Source: Comamonas badia DSM 17552
GTDB lineage: Bacteria > Pseudomonadota > Gammaproteobacteria > Burkholderiales > Burkholderiaceae_C
DNA length: 64,000 bases
Reading direction: 5' to 3'
Assembly: GCF_000484635.1 (NCBI RefSeq)
Contig: NZ_AXVM01000009.1
Coordinates: 41,098-105,097, forward strand
The position numbers and the translations under genes were made by a program. Positions 8,365 to 16,846 of the stretch are shown here, in pieces. Within the stretch, counting starts at the first letter, position 1, and every line of letters begins with the position of its first letter. The notes under the pieces are model-generated. The model saw only the letters and a list, made by a program, of their open reading frames with translations. It was not told the origin of the DNA and made no database searches.

Positions 8365-9351
8365 ATGAGCAGAAAAATCGTGATTCTGGGTACCGGCGGC
8401 ACGATAGCCGGTACCGGCCCGGCGGGCAGTGGCAGTTACACCGCGGCGCAGCTCACGGCAGAGCAGCTCGTCGGCAGTATTCCCGCGCTCCAGAATGCCG
8501 CTGGCGGCGGATTGCTGGTGCAAGAGGTGGCGCGGATCGACAGCAAGGATATGACGCATGCCGTGTGGCAGTGGCTGGCGCAGCGCTGTCTGGCACACCT
8601 GGCCGACGGCACCGTGGGCGGCATCGTCATCACCCACGGCACGGATACGCTGGAAGAAACCGCCTGGCTGCTGCACGAACTGCTGCCCGCCGACAAGCCC
8701 GTGGTGCTGACCTGCGCCATGCGCCCGGCGACGGCCCTCTCGCCTGATGGACCGCAGAACCTGCTGGACGCGGTCACGCTGGCGGCGCACCCTGAAGCCC
8801 ATGGCGTGCTGGTGGTCGCTGCGGGCGTGGTGCACGGCGCGCGCGAGGTCACCAAGGTGCATCCGCAGCGTCTGGATGCGTTTGCTTCGCCCGATGGCGG
8901 GCCACTGGGCTGGGTGCAGGGCGGAGAAGTGCGCTGGGCGCACGCCACGGCGCCCCAGCCGGCGGCGCCGCGCTGCGGTGCGCTGTTGCTGGAGCCTGCC
9001 TTCATGGCGCCGCAATGGCCGCGGGTGGAGATCATTCTCAGCCACGCCGGCAGTGATGGCGCTTTGGTGGACTGGCTGGTGGCGGGCGGTGTGCGCGGCA
9101 TCGTGGTGGCAGCCACCGGCAATGGCACGCTGCACGAGGCGCTGCAGGCAGCGCTGCGACGGGCCGTCTCGGCCGGTGTGACGGTGCGCCTCGCCTCGCG
9201 GTGTGGCGAAGGTCGCATCAGCCCGGTCACCGATCAGCCCTGGCGCGATGCCGGAGGGCTGAGCCCGGTCAAGGCGCGCATCAGTCTGATGCTGGAGTTG
9301 ATGCAGGCATCGGATTCATTTGGGGCGCGACCCGATGGCTTGTCAGGCTGA
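8365..9351 (+). CDS. L-asparaginase family protein
   Basis: A 328-residue asparaginase/glutaminase. The first threonine motif is TGGTIAG at residues 9-15 and the second is HGTDTLEETA, with the downstream Lys in AREVTKVHP. It hydrolyses asparagine to aspartate and ammonia. No signal peptide is seen, so it is probably cytoplasmic despite sequence features of the type II group. Its 3' end overlaps the convergent small zinc-protein gene by 9 bases. Being divergent from lexA across a ~98-bp gap, it may share the SOS operators. Confidence 0.88.
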   Translation: MSRKIVILGTGGTIAGTGPAGSGSYTAAQLTAEQLVGSIPALQNAAGGGLLVQEVARIDSKDMTHAVWQWLAQRCLAHLADGTVGGIVITHGTDTLEETAWLLHELLPADKPVVLTCAMRPATALSPDGPQNLLDAVTLAAHPEAHGVLVVAAGVVHGAREVTKVHPQRLDAFASPDGGPLGWVQGGEVRWAHATAPQPAAPRCGALLLEPAFMAPQWPRVEIILSHAGSDGALVDWLVAGGVRGIVVAATGNGTLHEALQAALRRAVSAGVTVRLASRCGEGRISPVTDQPWRDAGGLSPVKARISLMLELMQASDSFGARPDGLSG

Positions 9352-9639
9352 TTTTTTCCAGGTCGCGTACTCCCGGGGCATGCAAACGGCGCATGGCCGG
9401 TAGCCAGCGGCGATGGCCGTGGCCTCGTCGGCAAAGAAAACGCGGTGCCTGACATAGCCGCCGCGCGCAATGGCCTGGAGCGCGGCACGGCAATCCAGGC
9501 GGCCGTACAACTTGCCGCCGCGATGGCCTCCAATGGTGCCGGGCAAAGCGCTGGAGTACGGTGTGCCATCCGGCCCCACCAGCACGAATGTCCTGTCCGA
9601 TGCCGGCATGTGCAGCACGCCTTCCACGTCAAGGTGCAT
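9343..9639 (-). CDS. Small Ada-type metal-binding domain protein
   Basis: A 98-residue protein. The C-terminal AAGYRPCAVCMPREYATWK matches the zinc-binding end of the Ada N-terminal domain, preceded by LYGRLDCRAALQAIARGGYVRHRVFF, as in stand-alone Ada_Zn-binding-like proteins. It is the last gene of the leftward Ada operon and starts inside the end of the oxygenase gene (11-base overlap). Its intact cysteines contrast with the degenerate domain in Ada itself. Function is unproven; a DNA-methylation-damage role is inferred from family and context. Confidence 0.7.
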   Translation of the reverse strand: MHLDVEGVLHMPASDRTFVLVGPDGTPYSSALPGTIGGHRGGKLYGRLDCRAALQAIARGGYVRHRVFFADEATAIAAGYRPCAVCMPREYATWKKSA

Positions 9640-10333
9640 CGTGGAACGAAAGCTTCAGTCCGATGCGCTCGCCCTTGCGGATTCGGCTGATGGCGTGCCT
9701 GTGGTTGACCCGGTAGTGGCCTTTGGTACCCCTGAAGGGGCGCTGCGCCGTGGCAATGATCGCCACATCGCCGAGCCTGAGCGGCAACACCGCCGGGCGC
9801 GACTGCATGCGCGGGCGCTGCTCCGTCATCACGAACTCGCCCCCTTGGAAATCAACGTCCGGCTCCGACAGCACGGCGACGATCTGCATGGGGAACACCT
9901 GCTCGCCGCCCTGGCGCTGGTGCAGCGCTACATGGTCTTCGACACCGAGCCGGCTCAGATGGGATTGTGCCGGCGTCTGGCCCGCCATGCGGTTGCAGCG
10001 CAAGAACGCTTCCCACTGCGCCGGAAAGCGATGGGCTGCGCCCAGAATTTCGTTCCAGCGATTGGCAACGATGACCAGGCGGCGATAGAGAGCGGTGCGC
10101 CACTGCTGCAGCGGCGCCGGCAGGCCCGCGCCGAAGTACAGCAACTCGCCGCGCCCCAGGGCGTTGGATTCCAAAGTCACTCGGCTGGCGTCGGTTGCGA
10201 AGGCTCTCTGTGCCAGGCCACGCGCCGCATCGGTGTCCAGGAGGCCCGAAAGCACGGCAAAGCCATCGGCATCGAGCTGCGTGCAGATGTCCCCCCAGTT
10301 CAGGCGATCAAGCGTGGTGTCGAATGCCGCCAT
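9629..10333 (-). CDS. 2OG-Fe(II) oxygenase paralogue, probably impaired
   Basis: A 234-residue protein related along its length to the product of 11603-12337 (for example GGEFVMTE and a C-terminal SFHDA). I assign both to the Oxygenase-NA/DUF2086 family (PF09859) from memory. The facial-triad position reads His138-Gln-Arg140 instead of His-x-Asp; the distal His213 in NHRHAISRI is kept. Iron binding is therefore doubtful. The start at 10333 is chosen for the GAGGTG before it; an ATG at 10348 overlaps the ada stop. Third or fourth gene of the Ada operon. Confidence 0.75.
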   Translation of the reverse strand: MAAFDTTLDRLNWGDICTQLDADGFAVLSGLLDTDAARGLAQRAFATDASRVTLESNALGRGELLYFGAGLPAPLQQWRTALYRRLVIVANRWNEILGAAHRFPAQWEAFLRCNRMAGQTPAQSHLSRLGVEDHVALHQRQGGEQVFPMQIVAVLSEPDVDFQGGEFVMTEQRPRMQSRPAVLPLRLGDVAIIATAQRPFRGTKGHYRVNHRHAISRIRKGERIGLKLSFHDAP

Positions 10334-10347
10334 GGGGCACCTCTGCA

Positions 10348-11412
10348 TCAAGCCTGGGCGTCGCGGCGCAGCAGCTCGCGCTTGCGATCCACGCCCCAGC
10401 GGTAGCCGGCCAGGTCGCCGTCGCGCCGCACGACGCGGTGACAGGGAATGGCCACGGCGATGTGGTTCGCGGCGCAGGCCCGGGCCACGGCGCGCACGGC
10501 CTTGGGCGAGCCGATGCGCTCGGCGATCTCGGTGTAGCTCGCGGTCGTGCCCGGCGGGATTTCGCGCAGCGCGCGCCAGACACGCTCCTGGAACGCCGTG
10601 CCTTGCACATCCAGCGGCAAGTGCAAGCCCGTTGCGGGGGCTTCGATGAAGCCCACCACCTGGGCGATCAGCTGCTCGAATTCACCGTCGCAGCCGATGA
10701 TTTCGGCCTTGGGGAATTGGTCTTGCAGGTCGCGCACCAGCCGGTCAGGACAATCGCCCAGCAGGATGGCGCAGATCCCGCGCTGGCTCTGGGCCACCAG
10801 GATGGCGCCCAGCGAGCACTGGCCCACCGCGAAGCGGATGACCGCGCCGGCACCGCCTGCCCGGTAGTCGCGCGCGTGCATGCCCAGCAACTGCGCGGAG
10901 GCTTCGTAGAACCGGCTGTTGGAGTTGAACCCGCTGTCGTAGATCGCGTGGGTGATGGACGTATCCGCGCTGCTCAGTTCCCCGCGCAGCTTCCCGGCGC
11001 GATAGGCCGAGCTGTACGCCTTGGGCGTGAGGCCGGTTTCGGTCTTGAAGAGGCGATGCAGGTGGAACGGGCTCAGGCCCACCTCGGCCGCCAGAACATT
11101 GAGCGAGAGATGTGTCTGCGCGGCCTCGATCAGGCGGCAGGCGCGTGCCACCACCGCGGCGCGTTCTGCCATGGCGCTGGTCTGGTCGCCACGGGCGCGG
11201 CGGCTGCAGCGGTAGCCCGCCGCTTCGGCCGCCTCGGCGGAATCGAAGAACGCCACGTTCTCGCGCTTCGGAAGCCGCGCATTCGAACTCGGCTGGCCGT
11301 ACACGCCGGTGGTGCGCACCGCGTAGACGAATTGACCGTCGGCCGCGGCGTCACGCGCCTGAACGGCTGCCCAGCGGTCGTCTTCGGTTTCGTAAACAAG
11401 AGGTGTATTCAT
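10348..11412 (-). CDS. ada: Ada-like regulator/methyltransferase with degenerate N-terminal zinc site
   Basis: A 354-residue Ada homologue with three domains: Ada N-terminal (1-78), AraC-type HTH (~85-190) and O6-methylguanine methyltransferase (~195-350) with the acceptor Cys324 in IPCHRVV. The N-terminal domain has lost the zinc/methyl-acceptor cysteines: E. coli Cys38 corresponds to Gly39, Cys42 to Ser43, and the Cys69/Cys72 pair reads YRCSRRARG, leaving one shifted Cys69. Phosphotriester sensing should fail, while base repair should work. The ATG overlaps the preceding 63-codon ORF stop (ATGA). An upstream start at 11439 is less likely. Confidence 0.88.
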   Translation of the reverse strand: MNTPLVYETEDDRWAAVQARDAAADGQFVYAVRTTGVYGQPSSNARLPKRENVAFFDSAEAAEAAGYRCSRRARGDQTSAMAERAAVVARACRLIEAAQTHLSLNVLAAEVGLSPFHLHRLFKTETGLTPKAYSSAYRAGKLRGELSSADTSITHAIYDSGFNSNSRFYEASAQLLGMHARDYRAGGAGAVIRFAVGQCSLGAILVAQSQRGICAILLGDCPDRLVRDLQDQFPKAEIIGCDGEFEQLIAQVVGFIEAPATGLHLPLDVQGTAFQERVWRALREIPPGTTASYTEIAERIGSPKAVRAVARACAANHIAVAIPCHRVVRRDGDLAGYRWGVDRKRELLRRDAQA

Positions 11413-11600
11413 GGCAGAAGTCCCGTCATCATCATCCATCCAGCGTCGCTGTAGTGTTGACGCAGGCCGCGCTGCAGCCGCGCCGCGCCGAATTCGCCAA
11501 ACAGGCAGGGTTGCGCAGGCCCTCGCGGCACCATGGCAGCAAGCCCCGGTCGCTGTTGCGGCTTCTGCGTCGGAACATCGAAAAATTCAAGCGATTTCAT
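11409..11600 (-). CDS. 63-residue ORF between oxygenase and ada
   Basis: The ORF encodes MKSLEFFDVPTQ...PCLFGEFGAARL...WMMMTGLLP and matches no family I know. Evidence that it is translated: a GAGGTG ribosome-binding site sits 4 bases before its ATG, it begins 2 bases after the oxygenase stop, and its TGA overlaps the ada ATG. It could simply couple ada translation to the upstream gene, or be a small protein of the repair operon. Confidence 0.5.
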   Translation of the reverse strand: MKSLEFFDVPTQKPQQRPGLAAMVPRGPAQPCLFGEFGAARLQRGLRQHYSDAGWMMMTGLLP

Positions 11601-11602
11601 GC

Positions 11603-12337
11603 TCACCTCGCGTCGTGAAAAATGAGTCCCACGGTGTGGCGCTGGCCGCTGCCGATGCGGCTGACGCCATGGCGCATGGTCACCTTGCGAGGGCCGCGTC
11701 GCCCTGCAGGTGGGGGTGTGGCAGGCCGTCGATGGACGGCGAACACCACCGCATCGCCCTGGCGCAGCGCAACGACCTCCGCGCGCTGCCTTGTGTTGGA
11801 CCGCTCCGTCATGACGAATTCGCCGCCGGTGAAATCCCTGCCGGGCTCGGACAGCAGGATGGCTACCTGCAGCGGAAAGACGTGGTCGCCGTAGAGATCC
11901 TGATGAAGGCAGTTGTAGTCGCCCGCGCCGTACTGAAGGATCAGCGGCGTCGGCCGGGTCTGGCCGGCCTGGTGACACCGCTGCAGGAAGGCGGCCAGAT
12001 CATCCGGGTAGTGCACATCGCTTCCCAACTGCACATTCCAGCGGTTGGCAATCGGCGCAAGCCGGGGATGCAGCGTGTGGCGCAGCCGTTCAAGCAGCGG
12101 CGGCAAGGGGTACGAAAAATACTTGTATTCGCCGCGCCCGAACCCGTGGCGAGCCATGATGATCCGCGTGCGATAGCCCTCCTCCTGCGGGTAGAGCGCA
12201 GCCAGCAGCTTGCATTGCTCCGCCGTTAGAAGGCCAGGCAGCACGGCGTTTCCATGCGCATCGAGCGAACGCACTACGTTCACCCAGTCGGAGGCCCCGG
12301 GTGCCATGGCAGGGCTGTGGCTCGCCGCGGCTTTCAT
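11603..12337 (-). CDS. 2OG-Fe(II) oxygenase of the Ada operon
   Basis: About 244 residues, with an intact iron-binding triad: His145-x-Asp147 in CLHQDLYGDHVFP and distal His223 in MRHGVSRI; an Arg in GQRHTVGLIF is a candidate 2-oxoglutarate ligand. I place it in the PF09859 oxygenase family, which is annotated for oxidative repair of damaged DNA; this is from memory. It is the first gene of the operon. Starts at 12415, 12403, 12385 and 12337 are possible; 12337 has AAAGG upstream and fits the paralogue best. Activity would be AlkB-like dealkylation, which is inference. Confidence 0.75.
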   Translation of the reverse strand: MKAAASHSPAMAPGASDWVNVVRSLDAHGNAVLPGLLTAEQCKLLAALYPQEEGYRTRIIMARHGFGRGEYKYFSYPLPPLLERLRHTLHPRLAPIANRWNVQLGSDVHYPDDLAAFLQRCHQAGQTRPTPLILQYGAGDYNCLHQDLYGDHVFPLQVAILLSEPGRDFTGGEFVMTERSNTRQRAEVVALRQGDAVVFAVHRRPATPPPAGRRGPRKVTMRHGVSRIGSGQRHTVGLIFHDAR

Positions 12338-12440
12338 GCTGCCTTTCACCGGGCTATCCGGGGCACGGAAGTGGTACCTGAGCATGGAAATGGAACGGGT
12401 CATCATGGCAACCAAGCACTGCAGTTTGAAGAGTGCGGTC

Positions 12441-12490
12441 AGTTTAGAAGTTCACCCCCTTGTTGAAACTCCGCTCCTTGCGGTTGAATT
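12441..12490 (-). promoter_or_regulatory. Candidate promoter with Ada-type operator
   Basis: Reading the minus strand: AATTCAACCGCAA (12490-12478) fits the AAT-N6-GCAA Ada box, followed after 9 bases by a weak -35 TTTCAA (12468-12463), a 16-bp spacer and -10 TAAACT (12446-12441). A box abutting a poor -35 is how Ada-activated promoters are built. The box is short, so chance is possible. Confidence 0.4.
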
Positions 12491-12539
12491 TTTCCGCGAT
12501 TCACCAGGCGGGGTCTGCTCGCCAGCGAAGCTCGGTGCT

Positions 12540-12648
12540 TGATACGACTTCGCCTTCAAACGTATCACTGCGTTGGTTCGCCTTGCCGTGCGACAGCACT
12601 GATCTGCGGCTTCTCGCCTTGTTCTACGCTTGAATGCAAAGTCGTATG
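12540..12648. repeat. Imperfect long inverted repeat in the ada-adk gap
   Basis: In the 379-base gap between the oxygenase and adk, TGATACGACTTCGCCTTCAA near 12540 is mirrored by TTGAATGCAAAGTCGTATGA near 12629, with only a few mismatches over ~20 bp and ~68 bases between the arms. A shorter perfect pair, TGATACG/CGTATCA, is nested in the left part. No transposase is present. It may be a miniature mobile element or a remnant. Confidence 0.5.
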
Positions 12649-12664
12649 AGTCGTGCCGAAATGC

Positions 12665-12685
12665 AAAAGCCCCGCAGGGCGGGGC
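12665..12685 (-). terminator. Intrinsic terminator after adk
   Basis: On the minus strand a GCCCCGC/GCGGGGC stem (7 bp, 3-base loop) is followed by TTTTGC. It lies about 30 bases past the adk stop and should end the exbB-to-adk operon. Confidence 0.75.
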
Positions 12686-12716
12686 AATTCGGGTGGTGGG
12701 CGAGGGTGGTGCCGTG

Positions 12717-13388
<672 letters not shown>

Positions 13389-13448
13389 CTATGAAAATCG
13401 GCGGCGCCGCTGTGCGCGCAGGCGGTCAAGAATAGCATGCACCTTTGC

Positions 13449-14234
13449 TTACAGATGGCGCTGCTCAGTGAACCATTCGCGCACGCGTGCAAGGTCGGCG
13501 GGGGTGTCCACCCCGGCGCCCGGTGCATCCGGCGTGGTGTGCACGGCTATGCGAAATCCGTGCCAGAGCGCGCGCAATTGCTCCAGGGATTCGATTTGCT
13601 CGGTGGGCGCAGGCGCCAGGGCGGTGAAATCGCGCAGAAAGCCCGCGCGGTAGCTGTAGATGCCGATGTGCCGCAATGGCGCAATGCCTGCTGCTGCGCT
13701 TTGCCACCAGGCGCTGCCGGCCGCGGCGTCGCGCGCATGGGGGATCGGGGCGCGGCTGAAGTAATGCGCCATGCCGCGCGCGTCGCAGACCACTTTCACC
13801 ACGTTGGGGTTGGCGAATTCCTGTGCGCTGGCGATGGGGTGTGCCGCGGTGCCCATGGCGGCGTCCGGCTGGGCCGCCAGCAGCTGGGCCACGGCGCTGA
13901 TCAGCTGCGGGGCTATCAGCGGCTCGTCACCCTGCACGTTCACCACGATGGCTTCGGGCGCCAGCGAGAGCAAGGTGCAGGCTTCGGCAAGGCGGTCGCT
14001 GCCGCTGGCATGGTCGGTTCGGGTGAGCAGCGCCTTCACGCCGTGTGCGGCGCAGGCCTGCACGATGCGCGCATCGTCGGCGGCAACCACCACCTGCGCG
14101 GCACCACTTTTGGCGGCCTGCTGCGCCACGCGCACCACCATGGGTAGGCCGGCGATGTCGGCCAGGGGTTTGTCCGGCAGGCGCGTGGAGGCCATGCGCG
14201 CCGGAATCAGGACGGTGAAGGGCGGCGTGCTCAC
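13449..14234 (-). CDS. kdsB: 3-deoxy-manno-octulosonate cytidylyltransferase
   Basis: A 261-residue CMP-Kdo synthetase, which activates Kdo with CTP for the inner core of lipopolysaccharide. Family motifs are [20 protein letters not shown] at the N-terminus (nucleotide binding), [14 protein letters not shown], and [11 protein letters not shown] with the metal-binding aspartate. The start overlaps the stop of the Trm112-like gene (ATGA). Together with lpxK upstream it forms a lipopolysaccharide unit. Confidence 0.95.
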   Translation of the reverse strand: MSTPPFTVLIPARMASTRLPDKPLADIAGLPMVVRVAQQAAKSGAAQVVVAADDARIVQACAAHGVKALLTRTDHASGSDRLAEACTLLSLAPEAIVVNVQGDEPLIAPQLISAVAQLLAAQPDAAMGTAAHPIASAQEFANPNVVKVVCDARGMAHYFSRAPIPHARDAAAGSAWWQSAAAGIAPLRHIGIYSYRAGFLRDFTALAPAPTEQIESLEQLRALWHGFRIAVHTTPDAPGAGVDTPADLARVREWFTEQRHL

Positions 14235-14416
14235 TTCGTTTCAAGCTCGTCGTCGGTGAGCGTGCGTGCCTCGTTTTCGAGCAGGATGGGAATGCCGTCG
14301 CGCACCGGATAGGCCAGGCGCGCGCTGCGCGAAATGAGTTCCTGGCGCTCTCGGTCGTAGGTGAGCGGCCCCTTGGTGGCGGGGCAGACCAGCAGTTCAA
14401 GCAGTTTGGGGTCCAT
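14231..14416 (-). CDS. Trm112/YcaR-family small protein
   Basis: A 61-residue protein, [18 protein letters not shown]..., with the Trm112/UPF0434 fold signature (CPxTKGx[19 protein letters not shown]). Bacterial members are conserved between lpxK and kdsB; their role is not settled, but Trm112 relatives activate methyltransferases. Only one N-terminal cysteine is kept. The ATG at 14416 lies inside the 3' end of lpxK (20-base overlap), and the stop overlaps the kdsB start. Confidence 0.9.
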   Translation of the reverse strand: MDPKLLELLVCPATKGPLTYDRERQELISRSARLAYPVRDGIPILLENEARTLTDDELETK

Positions 14417-15398
14417 GGCGTGATGATAGTGAGGCCAGATGGGCGTCCAGCCAGTCAAGGAAGGCCGGTGCCAGGGAGGTTTGCAGTGGCACGGCCAGCG
14501 CGTCGGGATGGCGTGGCCAGAACTTGACGGCGTCTTTTTCGGTGCAAATCAGTGGATAACGCTTACCAGATGGGCGCTGCCAGCTATCAAAATCATGGTG
14601 ATCCGGCAGGGCTTGCGCGTGCGCAAGCGTCAAGCCTCGTGCGCGCAGCATGGCAAAGAAGGCCTCTGGTTCGGCAATGCCTGCGAGCGCGTGCAGCGGC
14701 TGGCCGGCGAGGCTGCTCAGTGCCACGCTTTCCCCGCTGGCGGCGATGGCGTGATCGGCCAGAGACCGCTGGACGGCAAAAGCAGGCGAAGCGCCAGCCG
14801 GTGGCGTGCCGCGGTAGAGCACGGCATCCACGGCGCGCGGCCAGGGCTCGCGCAGCGGGCCGGCGGGCAGCAGCCAGCCGTTGCCCGCGCCCGAATCGCT
14901 GAACACGCAGAGCTCCAGATCACGCGCCAGCGCCAGGTGCTGCAGGCCGTCGTCGCACAGCAGGATGTCGGTGGCGGGGTGGGCGGCGAGCAGCGCGCGG
15001 CCGGCGTCGGCGCGGCGCGGCGCGACAAAGACGGGCACCCGGACGCGGCGGGCGATGAGCAGCGGCTCGTCGCCGACCTCTGCGGCCGTGCTGCCCGGCA
15101 GTACCGCGCGGCAATCATCCATCGCCCGGCCATAGCCACGGGAGATCACGCCCGGGTGCCAGCCATTTGCGCGCAGATGCTGCGCCAGTGCGATGGCGAT
15201 GGGGGTCTTTCCGCTGCCGCCCGCCACCACGTTGCCGATGACGATCACCGGGACCGGCAGGCGTTCGCTGGCCAGCCAGCGGTGGGCGTAAAGCCAGCGG
15301 CGCAGGCGCACCAGTGCGCCGTGGAGCTGCGCCAGCGGCCACAGCAGCCATGCCAGTGCGCCACGGTGCTGCCAGGCGCGGCGCAGGCGCTCGCTCAT
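14397..15398 (-). CDS. lpxK: Tetraacyldisaccharide 4'-kinase
   Basis: A 333-residue LpxK, which phosphorylates the lipid A disaccharide at the inner membrane. The N-terminus has a hydrophobic/basic segment ([17 protein letters not shown]), then the Walker A variant [25 protein letters not shown] and [13 protein letters not shown]. It begins one base after the exbD stop. The segment [17 protein letters not shown] near the C-terminus is encoded by a copy of the dispersed ~50-bp repeat. Confidence 0.94.
   Translation of the reverse strand: MSERLRRAWQHRGALAWLLWPLAQLHGALVRLRRWLYAHRWLASERLPVPVIVIGNVVAGGSGKTPIAIALAQHLRANGWHPGVISRGYGRAMDDCRAVLPGSTAAEVGDEPLLIARRVRVPVFVAPRRADAGRALLAAHPATDILLCDDGLQHLALARDLELCVFSDSGAGNGWLLPAGPLREPWPRAVDAVLYRGTPPAGASPAFAVQRSLADHAIAASGESVALSSLAGQPLHALAGIAEPEAFFAMLRARGLTLAHAQALPDHHDFDSWQRPSGKRYPLICTEKDAVKFWPRHPDALAVPLQTSLAPAFLDWLDAHLASLSSRHGPQTA
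14544..14594 (-). repeat. ~50-bp dispersed repeat, copy in lpxK
   Basis: The minus strand begins ATTTTGATAGCTGGCAGCGC and ends around AAGCGTTATCCACTGATTTG, one of the clearest copies. It is translated in frame within LpxK. Confidence 0.7.
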
Positions 15399-15399
15399 G

Positions 15400-15840
15400 T
15401 CACTGGGGGTTGGCGCTGGCCCTGGCGCCGCCGGAGCTCTGGGTGGCGAAGGTGATCTGCGCCAGGCCCACGCGGCGTGCGGCCTCCATCACCGTGATGA
15501 CGGCCTGGTGCGGCGCCAGCGCGTCGGCGCTGATGATGAGAATGGGCTCGCTGCCGCTGGGCATGGCCGCCTGCAGCGCGGCCGCCAGTTCCTGCACGCC
15601 CCTGCCGGCCAGCGTGGTCTTGTTGACGGCGTACTGGCCTTCGGCCGAGACGGCGACGATGATCTCGCGCGGGCGCTCGCGCATCTGCTGCGCATCGGCC
15701 ACGGGCAGCGTCAGCTGCAGCTCGGTGAAACGGCTGTAGGTGGTGGTGAGCATGAGAAAGATCAGGATCACCAGCAGCACGTCGATGAACGGGATCAGGT
15801 CGATGCGGGGCTCTTCCCGGGGGCTGCCGCGAAAGTTCAT
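15400..15840 (-). CDS. exbD: ExbD/TolR-type biopolymer transport protein
   Basis: A 146-residue inner-membrane protein with a single N-terminal transmembrane helix ([20 protein letters not shown], ~13-32) carrying the proton-path aspartate in PFIDVLL, and a periplasmic domain. With ExbB it couples the proton gradient to TonB, or to TolA-like partners. It is encoded 18 bases after exbB. No tonB or tolA is in the window, so the energised partner is not known. Confidence 0.9.
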   Translation of the reverse strand: MNFRGSPREEPRIDLIPFIDVLLVILIFLMLTTTYSRFTELQLTLPVADAQQMRERPREIIVAVSAEGQYAVNKTTLAGRGVQELAAALQAAMPSGSEPILIISADALAPHQAVITVMEAARRVGLAQITFATQSSGGARASANPQ

Positions 15841-15858
15841 GCGGAATCTCTCGCCGGC

Positions 15859-16509
15859 TCAGGACTTGCGCTGGCCCAGCTGGGTCAGATGGCGCAGAAA
15901 GCGCTCGCTGGCCAGCTCCAGCTGCAGCAGATAGGCATCGACGCGGCTGCGGAAATACTTCCAGAAGAACAGCGACGGAATGGCGATGATCAGGCCGAAC
16001 GCCGTGTTGTACAGCGCCATCGCGATGCCGTGCGCCAGCTGCGCCGGATTGCCGCCGCCCGCCACCTGCCCGACGGCGCCGGCACCCGCCTGCGCGCCGA
16101 AAATCTCGATCATGCCGACCACCGTGCCCAGCAGCCCCAGCAGCGGCGCGGCCGAGGCGATGGTGCCCAGGGCATTGAGGTATTTTTCCAGCCGGTGCGC
16201 CATCGCCCGGCCGCTGCCCTCCATTGCGGCGCGGACGTCTTCCGGCGTGCTGCGCGGCTGGCTGGCGAGCTGGCGGATGCCGCTGGCCAGCACCTCGCCC
16301 AGCGCGCTGTTCTGCTCCAGTTGATTGACGACATCCGCCGCCGGCAGGCCGCGCGCGGTGACGGCGATGGCTTCATCCAGCAGTTTGGGCGGGGCGACGC
16401 GGCGCGCCTGCAGCGAAATGAAGCGCTCGATGATGAGCGCGAGCGCGGCGATGGAGCAGGCGATGAGCGGCCAGATCGGCCAGCCCGAGGCTTGTATGAT
16501 CGAAAACAA
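15859..16509 (-). CDS. exbB: MotA/TolQ/ExbB proton channel protein
   Basis: A 216-residue protein with three membrane segments: residues ~10-28 (IWPLIACSIAALALIIERFI), ~115-140 (IASAAPLLGLLGTVVGMIEIF, the family signature with the channel threonine) and ~165-185. The cytoplasmic loop between the first two has the expected length. It is the first gene of the leftward operon exbB-exbD-lpxK-trm112-kdsB-adk; its promoter must lie in 16510-16846. Confidence 0.92.
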   Translation of the reverse strand: MFSIIQASGWPIWPLIACSIAALALIIERFISLQARRVAPPKLLDEAIAVTARGLPAADVVNQLEQNSALGEVLASGIRQLASQPRSTPEDVRAAMEGSGRAMAHRLEKYLNALGTIASAAPLLGLLGTVVGMIEIFGAQAGAGAVGQVAGGGNPAQLAHGIAMALYNTAFGLIIAIPSLFFWKYFRSRVDAYLLQLELASERFLRHLTQLGQRKS

Positions 16510-16846
16510 TGCGTACTCCGCGCTTTGGATGCAAGCGTTTGATTATGGCGCACCGCTGCCGCGCGGCCGCCGCAGCCTGCTGCAGGCAGCCAGCGCCAGT
16601 CTTCCACTTTTTCTGTGGACAACTTTGTGGGTAACTGGCGGTACAAGCGGGTCCGGAGCGCATCCACTGGTGCTTTGCACGCGATGCCTAAAAATTAAGC
16701 TGTAAAAACATCAATAAAATCAATATGTTATATGTGTGCCGGTGATTTTCGTGCTATCGCTTGCGCATTCAAGCCCCTGCCGGCCGCCATGGCCTTGCTG
16801 TGGATGACTGCTTCGCAGACATCGGGCGCAAGCCCTTGTCCCGTCT
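16510..16846. other. Divergent intergenic region exbB/xseA
   Basis: 337 bases without a supported gene. The middle (about 16687-16735) is far more AT-rich than the surroundings and has -10-like sequences such as TATGTTATAT, so promoters for xseA and/or exbB probably lie here. GTGCTATCGCTTGCGC near 16749 faintly resembles the dispersed ~50-bp repeat. I see no convincing operator. Confidence 0.5.
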
